Of a stretch of DNA of 42,947 nucleotides, positions 8,259 to 17,000 are shown one piece after another. Where the stretch lies: contig DATMQA010000169.1 of the NCBI GenBank assembly GCA_035566895.1, positions 1 to 42,947 on the forward strand, written 5' to 3'. A program made the translations under genes and the position numbers. The notes beneath the pieces were generated by a model. The model saw only the letters and a program-made list of their open reading frames with translations, was not told the origin of the DNA and made no database searches. The stretch is from DATMQA01 sp035566895 (lineage in GTDB: Bacteria; Verrucomicrobiota; Verrucomicrobiia; Limisphaerales; UBA8199). How positions within the stretch are numbered: the stretch's first letter is position 1; every line of letters begins with the position of its first letter.

Positions 8259-9284
8259 ATGCCCCTCCTCGCTTTTGAAACCTCCTGTGATGAAACCAGC
8301 GCGGCGGTCGTTCACCAGGGCCGGGTCCGGTCCAATGTGGTTTCGTCGCAGATTCAGCTCCATGCCGAATACGGCGGGGTCGTGCCCGAGCTGGCCGCGC
8401 GCGAGCATCTGCGCAATCTGCTGCCGGTGGCCGGAGCGGCTTTGCGCCAGGCCGGGATAACTGCCGGCCAGGTCGAGGCGGTCGCGGCGACGCAAGGCCC
8501 GGGCCTGCCTGGTGCGCTTATGGTTGGACTCAAGGCGGCCCAGGGCGTCGCCTTCGTTTTGCGCCGCTCGTTTCTCGGCATCCAGCACCATGAAGCCCAT
8601 CTTTACTCTCCCTGGATTACGGGCGAGCCGCCGAGCGCGGATTTTTCGAAGTTTGAGCCCAACGTTTCGCTCATCGTCAGCGGCGGCCACACGATGCTCG
8701 TCCATGTCGAAGCCGAATTGCGGCACCGTTTGCTGGGTTCGACCGTTGATGACGCGGCCGGTGAATGTTTCGATAAAGCCGGCAAGCTGATGGGACTGCC
8801 ATATCCAGCCGGACCCGAAATCGATCGCCTGGCCGGGCAGGGGAACCCCGAGGCATACGATTTTCCACGGCCAATGCTCAACGAGATGCACGATGACTTC
8901 AGCTTCAGCGGGCTCAAGACTTCCATCCGTTATTTTCTTCGCGATCGTCCGGAACTGCTGGACGACCCGCAGAAACTGCGTGATCTGTGCGCCAGCGTGC
9001 AGGCCGCCATCGTCGAGGTCCTGGTGACCAAGACCATCCGCGCGGCGCGCCGTCTCGGCGTTGGCTGCGTCACCGCCTCCGGTGGCGTCACCTGCAACCG
9101 GGTGCTGCGCCAGGAATTGGAGGCGGCCTCCCGGAAAGCGGGACTCAACCTGCGCCTGGCGGAACGCGCCCTTTGTACGGACAACGCGGCCATGATCGGC
9201 ATTTTGGCCGAGCGGAAACTCCAGGCGAATGCTCAGCCCACCGCCTTGGATGCGGACATCCTCCCGGGCTGGGGATTATGCTAA
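8259..9284 (+). CDS. tsaD: tRNA N6-adenosine threonylcarbamoyltransferase
   Basis: The 341-aa sequence is a full-length TsaD/Kae1/Qri7 protein. It begins LAFETSCDETSAAVV, contains TQGPGLPGALMVGL and the metal-binding H-x3-H in QHHEAHLYS, followed by VSGGHTMLV, DDAAGECFDKAGKLMG, ASGGVTCNRVLR and CTDNAAMIG. It transfers the threonylcarbamoyl group from the TC-AMP made by TsaC to A37 of ANN-decoding tRNAs, together with TsaB and TsaE, in the cytoplasm. Neither partner gene is in the window. A GAGGAG stretch lies about 13 bp before the ATG. Confidence 0.96.
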   Translation: MPLLAFETSCDETSAAVVHQGRVRSNVVSSQIQLHAEYGGVVPELAAREHLRNLLPVAGAALRQAGITAGQVEAVAATQGPGLPGALMVGLKAAQGVAFVLRRSFLGIQHHEAHLYSPWITGEPPSADFSKFEPNVSLIVSGGHTMLVHVEAELRHRLLGSTVDDAAGECFDKAGKLMGLPYPAGPEIDRLAGQGNPEAYDFPRPMLNEMHDDFSFSGLKTSIRYFLRDRPELLDDPQKLRDLCASVQAAIVEVLVTKTIRAARRLGVGCVTASGGVTCNRVLRQELEAASRKAGLNLRLAERALCTDNAAMIGILAERKLQANAQPTALDADILPGWGLC

Positions 9285-9330
9285 AAAATGGACTCCCGGG
9301 CCACGACAAGAACCGTGGCGTCGGCTCCAG

Positions 9331-9380
9331 CCCCGTTAGGATTCCGGGGAGATGCTTTTTGTTGCAAAAATCTTTTTTTT
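9331..9380 (+). terminator. Probable terminator after tsaD
   Basis: A 5-bp GC stem (9331-9335 with 9345-9349) is followed by AGATGC and five T. Directly after it a 6-bp A/T stem (9356-9361 with 9365-9370) is followed by TC and a run of eight T. A further small hairpin (9301-9305 with 9314-9318) precedes both. Together they would end plus-strand transcription between tsaD and the PEP-CTERM gene. Each stem is short, so confidence is moderate. Confidence 0.45.
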
Positions 9381-9465
9381 GGGAACCTTTTCCTGGGTGA
9401 TGCATCTAACTAGACAAAAGGCCTATTTTGTGTCAAAACCAATTGAAATCACACCAAAGACCACT

Positions 9466-10056
9466 ATGAATAACGCGTATCGGTTCGCCTCCATCCTAAC
9501 CAACCGCGCCACCACCGCCGTCACGAGAATGGTTCTCGGATTGACGCTGGCAGCGGGAATGGCCACTTCCCTCCACGCCCAAGGCCAGGCCGCCAGCGGA
9601 ACCATCATTGGCTCCGGCAGCGGGCCGTCGTATAGCTATAGCCTGTCCTTTAGCGATGCCCCCACTGCCACTGCACCCATTGGAACTGTGTGGTATGCCT
9701 GGATTCCTTTCGCATTTAATCTGCCTGGGACGCCAACCAGCGCTTCAGCACCAGCCGGATGGACGGCTACCGTCGATGGCAATTCCGTTGTGTATAGTCC
9801 CACTTCTGCTGCGAACGATATCCAACCAGGCCAGACGCTATCGGGGTTCGGGTATCAAGCGACGTTCTCGCCGGCGACGTTGGCTTCAACTCCGAACTCG
9901 GAGCAATCGGACGCCTATTCGAAGATCGGAACGTTCTCTGGTGCCGACGATGTCTTTACGGTTCAAGCGGTGCCGGAGCCATCCACACTGGCTTTGCTCA
10001 TCCCGGGAGCGATTGCCTTGGGGCGCATTGTTCGCCGAAAGCTTCGGGCCGCGTGA
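9466..10056 (+). CDS. PEP-CTERM sorting-domain protein
   Basis: This 196-aa secreted protein has an N-terminal signal region (hydrophobic VLGLTLAAGMATSLHA around 26-41), a Ser/Thr/Ala-rich body with no known domain, and a C-terminal VPEPSTLALLIPGAI transmembrane stretch ending in RRK. That is the tripartite PEP-CTERM signal recognised by exosortase/EpsH, which cleaves and transfers the protein to the envelope or an exopolysaccharide matrix. The exosortase is not in the window. ATG 9466 is chosen because the signal peptide follows; the upstream frame is T-rich spacer. In proteobacteria PEP-CTERM genes can be under PrsK/PrsR sigma-54 control; a kinase and a sigma-54 activator lie within 16 kb, but a link is only suggestive. 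Confidence 0.85.
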   Translation: MNNAYRFASILTNRATTAVTRMVLGLTLAAGMATSLHAQGQAASGTIIGSGSGPSYSYSLSFSDAPTATAPIGTVWYAWIPFAFNLPGTPTSASAPAGWTATVDGNSVVYSPTSAANDIQPGQTLSGFGYQATFSPATLASTPNSEQSDAYSKIGTFSGADDVFTVQAVPEPSTLALLIPGAIALGRIVRRKLRAA

Positions 10057-10182
10057 GGAACATTTTCGATCGAACCGCCAAGAGCCGTCCCTGAATTGAC
10101 CGCCCAGCCGAAATTGGCTAAAGAACGGGCGTGTCCGACCAACTCGAACCCGAGCACAGGCTCTCCAGCGCAAGCTGCGTGC

Positions 10183-10611
10183 TTAGCTCCCGGCGTGAGC
10201 CAGATAAGCGGTGGTAAAGTTGCGGTCGGTTAAGCGGCGCGTCCGGTCAACGTCCGATTCAGCCAGCAAGTCACGAATGGTTTGGAGCAGAACAGGTAAA
10301 TCCAGCGGTTTTTCCATCAGGGCATCAATTCCCCTGCGGATGGCTTCTTCGTATTGATTTGGCCAGGCGGTGATGACGACGACCGGCAGCAAAGGATTAA
10401 ACCGGCTGATTTGTTCAAAGACCTGCCAGCCTTCCTGCTCCGGCAATTTTAAATCCAGCAGGATGAGGTCCGGCTCCCGGGCTCGGGATTTGGCAACCGC
10501 CTCAGGTCCTGTGGCGGCCTGGGTGACGGAATACCCTGCTGTTTCCAAGACTCTGGCCACCATCTTGCGGACGGAGTCGTCGTCGTCCGCCAGCAGAATC
10601 GTCTTTTTCAT
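10183..10611 (-). CDS. Stand-alone response-regulator receiver protein
   Basis: The 142-aa protein is a single receiver domain (CheY fold). It has the acidic DDDD cluster at 10-13, the phospho-acceptor Asp in LLDLKLPEQEGW (about residue 53), the Thr switch in VVITAW and the conserved Lys in MEKPLDL. There is no output domain; about 25 C-terminal residues are unassigned. It would pass phosphate or bind a partner in the cytoplasm. Its gene is convergent with the PEP-CTERM gene and divergent from the histidine kinase 0.8 kb away, whose partner it could be. A sigma-54-like site lies upstream on the same strand. Confidence 0.9.
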   Translation of the reverse strand: MKKTILLADDDDSVRKMVARVLETAGYSVTQAATGPEAVAKSRAREPDLILLDLKLPEQEGWQVFEQISRFNPLLPVVVITAWPNQYEEAIRRGIDALMEKPLDLPVLLQTIRDLLAESDVDRTRRLTDRNFTTAYLAHAGS

Positions 10612-10797
10612 CGGTTCAAAAAAATAACCCTGTGGCCGGTCGCGGGCGTGAGCCGAGCCACAGGGAGCGGTGGGTCGCCGCTAAATCATTCGTTGCTGCG
10701 GTCAGATTGAGCTTTTGCTCGCGCCAAAAAGTTAACGGTTCCTTCCGCAGACCTCGCCAACGCGCTGCTTTCACGTTCGTCGAAGCAAGATTCGTTT

Positions 10798-10814
10798 AGC
10801 CAGAACCGTGCCAA
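10798..10814 (-). promoter_or_regulatory. Candidate sigma-54 promoter toward the receiver gene
   Basis: Read on the minus strand the site is TTGGCACGGTTCTGGCT. It matches the sigma-54 consensus YTGGCACG-N4-TTGCW in all fixed positions but one (TGGCT for TTGCW), and keeps the essential GG at -24 and GC at -12 with correct spacing. Transcription would start near 10787 and give a leader of about 175 nt before the receiver gene at 10611. An NtrC-type activator is encoded at 25485. A chance match of this quality in a window this size is possible. Confidence 0.4.
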
Positions 10815-10967
10815 GGCTGCTTGACTGAAAAAGTCGCCGTTTTGCCCAGAGAATTCGGGTCGGTCCAATCTGGCCGAGCCCTCAAGATGGTCATTCGCTT
10901 ACCGAACGCGGTAAGTGAGTTACCACCACCGCCCCCATTGCTTTCAAGATTCTTCGCGACGTGTTAT

Positions 10968-11058
10968 GGCATCGGAGCGCGGCCTTTAGGCTGCAGAATC
11001 GACGAACTCTGGATTGGGTTTGCGCCGTTCTGCAGCCTAAATGCCGCGCTCCGATGCC
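10968..11058. repeat. Long palindromic element, GGAGCGCGG family
   Basis: A 31-nt arm at 10968-10998 is the reverse complement of 11028-11058 with one mismatch (30 of 31), separated by a 29-nt loop. The arm contains GGAGCGCGG followed by CTTT, which is also the start of the inner arms of the element at 27863-28018, so the two look related. It has no ORF and may be a MITE-like or REP-like mobile repeat, or a structured RNA. Confidence 0.8.
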
Positions 11059-11439
11059 GCCGTGGTCATCTCTCCCCTCGGTTGCGCCTTTCCCCTCCGC
11101 GTTCATCGCGTCTCTGCGGTTAAATTGGTGCTTTCCCAGCTTCTTGATAACCTTTGAAGGAATACTGATGCAGGTGGCATGAAGCCGTGGGCGATGCCAA
11201 GCGGTTCAGCGGTCGGCGGTTGCCATGGTCTTGCGCCCCTCTCTCATTGACACCCCGCTTCCGCGGGGTGTGCGTGCGGTGGAGACAGGAGCCGGAACCG
11301 TTTCAACGGTTTTATCCTCACGCCACACCAGCGCTCACGCACCACCACCGCCCCCTTTACTTCCTTTCGCCCGTTTGTCGGCTTGCGGTCCGACCGCCTG
11401 TTCATACTCTCATTATGCGCGATGCTCGATTACCAAACC

Positions 11440-12801
11440 ATGAGCGGCGGCATCAAACTGCGGTTGGCGGCTTTCGTGCTGGCAATTGGCGGGATGGTGG
11501 CCCTCATCGCTTGGACGGCGCACAGCGCCTGGCAGCGGGGCGGCGCGCTGCGGGAGAAATTGACGGCGGTGCAATTGAAAAGCTTTCAGATTGCCGACCA
11601 CGTGCAACAAACGATTCTTGAGCTAAACAACCTCGTGCTGCGCTACGGGGTTTATCAGGACACCAACGACTGGGCCCATTTTGAAACCGCCAGCCATCAA
11701 CTGGATCTTTGGATTGACGAGCAGCGCCCGATTGAGTCCACCGAAAAGGAGAAGCAGATTCACGATCAAATCAATGCGGCCTACGACGATTACATGGCAG
11801 CGGCACGGCAAATCGCCGCCAAAGCGCGCGCCCGGCGGCAGCGCACGCCCGACCTCGAAGACTTTGCGGCTTTTGAAAAACAGTCCCAACGGATGCTCAA
11901 CCTGGGTTTCAAGCTGGCCGGCGCCCATGGTGAATCCATGGATTCCTTTCTGGCGGCCTCGCAACAATCGCTGTCGTACCTGCGCTGGCTGAGCATGACT
12001 TCGCTCGCGTTGCTGCTGCTGGCCGGGGGCGGGCTGGCCGCGGTGGTCTATCGCGAATTGCTGGCACCCTTGCGAGTCAAGCTGGTTCAAAGCCAGGCCC
12101 TGATGGAGCGCCAGGAAAAGCTGGCCTCGCTGGGCATGTTGGCTGCGGGTGTCGCTCATGAGATTCGCAACCCCCTGACCGCCATCAAGGCCTGGCTTTT
12201 TATTCAGCGCAAACAAATGCAGCCCGGCACTGCCGAACAGGCCGACGCCGAGATCATTGCCAACGAAGTCACCCGCCTCGAACACATTGTCAAGGACGTC
12301 CTGCTCTTTGCCCGGCCCTCGGAACCACACTTGGCCACGGTTGCGGCCGAGGAGCCTTTGCGTAAAGTTCAAACCCTGCTGACACCGCAACTCGAGAAGA
12401 TAGGCATCCGCCTCGCCCTGGAAAACTCAGTAAACGCGCAAATCCGGGTTGATTCCCAGCAGATCCAGCAGGTTTTGATCAACCTGATTCAGAATTCAGC
12501 GGAGAGTATCGGCCACAGGGGCACGGTGACGTTGCGTGTCCGCACTGGCACCGGGCGGCTGCGGGAGCGCATTTCCGAAGTGGTTATCCTTGAAGTCTGT
12601 GATACTGGAAAAGGCATTCCGCCTGACGTGGAGAAGCGACTCTTCGATCCGTTTTTCACCACGAAGGATGCCGGCACCGGCTTGGGCCTGTCAATCGCGG
12701 CGCGGATCGTGGAGAAGCACGGCGGCGCCCTGCAGTACCAGACGGCAGTGAACCGCGGGACCACGTTCGGGGTCGTGTTGCCGAGAGTGAATATCAGTTA
12801 A
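11440..12801 (+). CDS. NtrB-like membrane sensor histidine kinase
   Basis: The 453-aa protein has a transmembrane helix at about 9-28, a roughly 155-residue helical periplasmic sensor region, and a second helix at 184-203. It then has a HisKA domain with phospho-acceptor His240 in GVAHEIRNPLTAIK and a HATPase domain with N box NLIQNSAES (348-356), G1 DTGKGIP, F box FDPFFTTK and G2 GTGLGLSIA. No HAMP or PAS domain is evident. This architecture typically pairs with NtrC-type sigma-54 activators, and one is encoded 12.7 kb downstream beyond the RHS cassette. ATG 11440 is chosen because the first helix starts soon after; ATG 11422 is an alternative. Its last 22 codons are duplicated at 24270 and 25238. 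Confidence 0.9.
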   Translation: MSGGIKLRLAAFVLAIGGMVALIAWTAHSAWQRGGALREKLTAVQLKSFQIADHVQQTILELNNLVLRYGVYQDTNDWAHFETASHQLDLWIDEQRPIESTEKEKQIHDQINAAYDDYMAAARQIAAKARARRQRTPDLEDFAAFEKQSQRMLNLGFKLAGAHGESMDSFLAASQQSLSYLRWLSMTSLALLLLAGGGLAAVVYRELLAPLRVKLVQSQALMERQEKLASLGMLAAGVAHEIRNPLTAIKAWLFIQRKQMQPGTAEQADAEIIANEVTRLEHIVKDVLLFARPSEPHLATVAAEEPLRKVQTLLTPQLEKIGIRLALENSVNAQIRVDSQQIQQVLINLIQNSAESIGHRGTVTLRVRTGTGRLRERISEVVILEVCDTGKGIPPDVEKRLFDPFFTTKDAGTGLGLSIAARIVEKHGGALQYQTAVNRGTTFGVVLPRVNIS

Positions 12802-12814
12802 AAAAGTGGAAAAT
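12733..12814 (+). repeat. Kinase 3'-end repeat, intact copy
   Basis: These 82 bp hold the last 22 codons and stop of the kinase gene plus 13 bp. They align without gaps to 24270-24351 at about 72 of 82 positions. Eight codons differ and seven of these differences are synonymous. A shorter third copy lies at 25238-25303. This intact copy marks the left side of the region containing the RHS cassette. Confidence 0.85.
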
Positions 12815-13342
12815 CATGACCAATGCCGATTTACCCGGGTGGCGGGAACGATGCGTAAAGTGACCTTTTTCCAATACTCCAAGCGTTTTGGTGGCCGGTT
12901 GCTTGCCAGACGTGCCAATTTGAATATAGGAACGGTCTCAATGTACCGCCGAGATGGATACGGTTGGCCAATGTGATACCCGGGCAACTAACAACCACTC
13001 ATAATTCCCACACCTCGGGCGCATAAGCCGCCGGCCCATCTTGAAGGTTTCTTAAATTCAGCTTTAGCAGAACCTATACTTGTGTAACGCTACTCACTGC
13101 TGCAAAAAGCTTATTGACTTCCCGGTCCATAATCTTTAAACCTTCCACCATAGGAAGGGGAGATACCAAGCCTCCCGGAAGTCATGAACGCGGTGGGTCA
13201 CGCTTTCGTTCATCGGCAACAGACTGAGGTGTTCCACAGCCTGCCTCCTCCCTTGTACTTCAAAACGGCTGGGTGCCGTCCCTCCCTCCCTGCTGTCGTT
13301 CCCGATGTTTCCTGTCTCGCAACCTTCAACACGTAACTTGCA
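12815..13342. other. Non-coding spacer upstream of the sigma factor gene
   Basis: No gene is supported in this 528-bp stretch. Its left half is featureless AT-richer DNA. Its right half contains a cluster of stems (13115-13213). A 72-aa frame on the minus strand (13136-13354) overlaps the sigma factor start and is not recognised. Confidence 0.5.
13115..13213. ncRNA. Candidate structured RNA or leader upstream of sigma factor
   Basis: Three stems are packed into 99 nt. An outer stem pairs 13115-13125 with 13175-13184 (10 bp, one bulge) and encloses a 6-bp hairpin (13141-13146 with 13153-13158, loop of six). A separate 7-bp stem follows (13184-13190 with 13207-13213). The sigma factor gene begins 130 bp further on. 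It could be a leader of the cassette transcript or a remnant of a mobile element. The evidence is pairing only. Confidence 0.35.
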
Positions 13343-14044
13343 ATGATCATCCAATCTGAACTATCCCAGAACTCTCAAGCCGCTTTCGCTCCCCCGGCCC
13401 AGCGCTCGGACCGCTGTCCATTCGCCGCCGCTCCCGGCGCCCAACTGGACGGCCTGCCTGACGCGACCCTCCTCCAACGCGCCCAAGCCGGTGACGCCGC
13501 GGCCCTCGACGCTCTTCTTTCCCGGCGCTTCCCACAATTGCTCCGCTTCACCCACCGTGCCTGCAGCGACCCTGCCGCCGCCGAGGACCTCTGCATCGAG
13601 GCCACCCTCAAGGCCATTCAGAACCTGTCTCGCGTTCCGCCGGGACTCGAGTTCCACCTTTGGGCCTTCGGCTTCATCCATAACGAAATCCGGCATTGGA
13701 GAAGAAATACTAAGAAAGTTGGTACACCGCTGCCTCCAATTGGCATTACTAATATAGAGAGCATGAGTGTTCCAACCATCGACTACTCCGAGCAGGACCT
13801 CAGGGATTTGCTCCGTCTCTTGTGGCAGCAGGCCACGCGGATGCCGCCGCCTGAGCGCCAAACCGCCGCCTTCATGCTCGAGTATTACTCCCGCGAGCAG
13901 GAATTCCCGCCCGTCCGAACCATCGCTGATTCAACCCACTGCGGCCAGGGCACCGCCCAGCGCTCCCGCAAATTCGCGTTAGCCCTCTGGCGCCGCACCC
14001 TCGCAGCTTTGGGCCTGCATCCAAATGGCACGACAAGAACCTGA
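13343..14044 (+). CDS. ECF-like sigma-70 family RNA polymerase sigma factor
   Basis: The 233-aa protein opens with about 38 Pro/Ala-rich residues. A sigma region 2 follows (DATLLQRAQAGDAAALDALL through LEFHLWAFGFIHNEIRHWRR, about 41-121), typical of extracytoplasmic-function sigma factors. A linker leads to a weaker region-4-like helical segment (about 170-228), in which the helix-turn-helix is less canonical. It would direct RNA polymerase to a small set of promoters. It is the first gene of a tight co-directional set: the secreted beta-helix-like gene follows after 23 bp and the RHS gene 25 bp after that. This suggests it controls the cassette. No anti-sigma factor gene is seen. Confidence 0.75.
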   Translation: MIIQSELSQNSQAAFAPPAQRSDRCPFAAAPGAQLDGLPDATLLQRAQAGDAAALDALLSRRFPQLLRFTHRACSDPAAAEDLCIEATLKAIQNLSRVPPGLEFHLWAFGFIHNEIRHWRRNTKKVGTPLPPIGITNIESMSVPTIDYSEQDLRDLLRLLWQQATRMPPPERQTAAFMLEYYSREQEFPPVRTIADSTHCGQGTAQRSRKFALALWRRTLAALGLHPNGTTRT

Positions 14045-14067
14045 TCCCTACCCCAAGGAAATATTTT

Positions 14068-17000
14068 ATGAAAACACCCTCATCCATCACGGTACCGCTC
14101 ACCCTTCTTGTCTTTGCGTTCGCCACTCGCGGCCCTGCCCAACCGGCGCAACAAATTGCCCCTCAGCCCGGGGGCGCTCCACCCCAGCTTCAAGCGTCTT
14201 CTCCGCAGGATTACCCCATCATCGAACGCGGCCCAAACCATGCCCTCCGCGAGCGCATCGTCTATGAACCCTCCCCCTCAGGCAAACTCGTCCCCAGGCC
14301 GCAGAGGATCATGGAATTGGCCAGCGGGCTCCACTTCCTTGACCCAGAAACCGGCCAGTGGACCGAAAGCGACGACTCCTTCCAAATCACGCCGGAAGGC
14401 TACGCGGTCGCCGCCCGCTGCCAGCATAAGCTCATCGTCTCCCCAAGCCTTGACGACGCCAATGGCGTGCTCGACTGCCTCTCACCGGACGGCGCCCGAA
14501 TCCGTACCGCTCTCATCGGCATCCTGCTCTTTGATCCTGCAAGCGGCAAGACCCTCCAGGTCGCCGCCGTCAAGCCCTGCCCGGGAGTGCAAACCGCCAC
14601 CAACGAAATCACGTTTCCGGATGCATTCCAAGGACTCAAAGCCAGCGTCCGCATCCGCAACGAACGCGGCCGATATCACCAGGAGGTGCTCCTGAACGAG
14701 AAACTCACACCAGCGCAAATCTCGCGTCTCGGGTTCTCTCCAGATTCCGTCCGCATGGAAATCTGGACCGAGTTTCTCGAATCACCGACACCCGCCGTCC
14801 AGTCTGTTGTTCTTAACAGTGTGGCCGATCCTGCTCGTCGCGCCGCCATGGTCGATCCCGACACCGTCGATGATTCACTCGATTTCGACGCTCTCAAAAT
14901 GGCGCGCGGCGTCGCCTTCCTCGAAGGCCAACCCGGGAAGTCCGCCACCGTCTTCAAGCGCTGGCTTGAAGACTCCGGCCGCCGCTTTCTCATCGAAGCC
15001 TGCAACTACGCCGAGCTTCAACCGCTTCTCCAGGCTCTGCCCGAATCCACCCTGGCTGGATATACCCCTAAACCTGCCGGAAAAGGCCTCCTGGCCGGGC
15101 TTACTCCCCGGTCCGGCTCCTCTGCCCGCCTTGTGTCTGGCAAATCCCGCCGCACCCCGCCCGAACGTTTCGTCTCTTCCTCCCATCCGTCTTACAGCAT
15201 CGCTAAGCTCGACCCAGCCCGAAACACGACTCCAATCCCCCAGGTCAATTGGGATTATACGATGCTCAGCGGTATCGTGACCGGCTACTGTTTTCAAGGG
15301 AATTTTACGTATTACATCAGCGGAAATGTAACGCTCTGGGGGACAAATACATGGGAAGGCGGCTCAGTCATAAAATTTGCCCGCAACGTTGCTCTCAATA
15401 TTACTCCAGGGGCCTACACTCCGAAAACCGTTTTCACCTCCGCTGCCTACAAACCGGTGATCTTCACCGCAGTCGATGATTCGAGTGTTGGCGAGAACAT
15501 CGGTTCTGGAAATCCGACCGGTTACTACGCCAGCTCCGCTTTAGCATTCGCTGGCGTGGCGCCGCTCGTGCCGGAGCTGCCGTACGTGCGCTTCGCGTAC
15601 GCCAAGGTGGGTCTCTCGCTTGGAGCCGTGTCCGCAAATGTCTCCCATGCCCAGTTCATCAATTGCCAGCAGGGCATCAGCGCTGGGGGGTCCACTCTCC
15701 ATCTCGGTAATGTCCTCTTCGCCAATACTATCACCAATTTCGCACTCGGAGGAGGCGTCACCGCGACCGCCGAAAACGTCAGCTTTAGCGGGAGCTCCTA
15801 TCTGACCACAGGTCCCGGCACATACGGAGGTAATGTCCTCGCCTTCACCAATTGCATTCTCGCCAACGTCAGCAACCTTTCGGACAGCGGTTGGACCCCC
15901 GGCGGCGACTACAACGGATTCTACAACTCCCCCAACTTCGGCTCGACTGTCTTTTCTTCCTCCTCCTGGCCTTTCCAAACCGCCGGCGCCGCTTCCTTCT
16001 ATCTCGCGCCTGGCTCCCCTTTCCGCTCTGTTGGGGCCACCAATATCGATTCCAGTCTCCTCGTCGAACTCAGAAAATCGACCACCTTCCCTCCCATCGT
16101 TTATTCCAACGTCGCCATTTCCGCCGACACAACCTTCACCCCCCAGGCCCAGCGCGAGACCGGCCAACTCGATCTCGGCTACGCATACCCTGCGCTCGAT
16201 TACATCTTCGGCGCCGTCAACGCCAACGCCAACCTCACCTTCCCAGCCGGCACTGCGGTCGGGTGGTTCTTCGCATCGACCGACCATGGCGTGCACATCG
16301 TCGACGGCCATACGGCCACCTTCAGCGGCACTGCCTCCGCGCCCTGTTACTGGGTCCGCCGCAACACCGTCCAGGAGGGCACCTCCGGCGTGGCGGATGG
16401 CAGCCAAACTGCCGGCATCACCGGTTCGGCCTGGCCCGACTTCTCCCTGGCCCCGGTCGTTTCGATGCGCTTTACCCGCTGCTCCATTCTCGCCTGTGAA
16501 ACCACCCATATGCGCGATGACTGGGGCTACCTCATCGTTCACGCCCGCGATTGCGAATTCTGGGGAGGGGGTTGCAACGGCTACTGCAGCCAGCTCAATT
16601 ACACCAACTGCCTCTTCGACCGTGTCTCGGCCTGGACCTCCTGGGATGGCGCCCCCACCACCAACTGCAGCTTCATCCTCCAGAGCTGCCTCCTGCGCGG
16701 GGGCGGCCTCAACCCCGCCCGCACGGGTTCGGATTCCTACGGCAATTACCCTCTTTGGTCCATCCATGATACTGCCTTCGACGCCACCACCATAGGATTC
16801 AATGACGCCGCCTCCGGGAACAGCAGATGGACTAAATTCGATTACAACGCCTATCTCATCGGCTCCAATACCACCTCCCCCTCCGGCCTTCACGATCTCG
16901 CCGTCACCAATTTCAACTGGCAGACAAGCTGGCTCGGCAGTTACTACCTCCCCACTAACTCGTCGCTCATCAATACGGGGTCGGTTACAGCAGATGTCGT

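Larger units (their letters stand above)
10612..11439. other. Non-coding spacer between receiver and kinase genes
   Basis: No convincing gene is seen in this 828-bp stretch. It contains a sigma-54-like promoter on the minus strand (10798-10814), a long palindrome (10968-11058), a 9-bp hairpin (11250-11271, loop of four, no T run), and two related C-rich stretches (ACCACCGCCCCC at about 10922 and 11343). Confidence 0.6.

Noticed and set aside
7413..8891. 492-aa minus-strand frame
   Set aside because: It spans the S41 protease and tsaD genes in antisense and has no recognisable motif, as expected for GC-rich shadow frames.
10686..10868. 60-aa minus-strand frame
   Set aside because: No domain or ribosome-binding site, and it spans the candidate sigma-54 promoter.
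11250..11271. 9-bp hairpin as terminator before the kinase
   Set aside because: No T run follows on either strand and no gene ends nearby in the right direction.
13136..13354. 72-aa minus-strand frame upstream of the sigma factor
   Set aside because: It overlaps the sigma factor start, has no recognised domain and coincides with the stem cluster.
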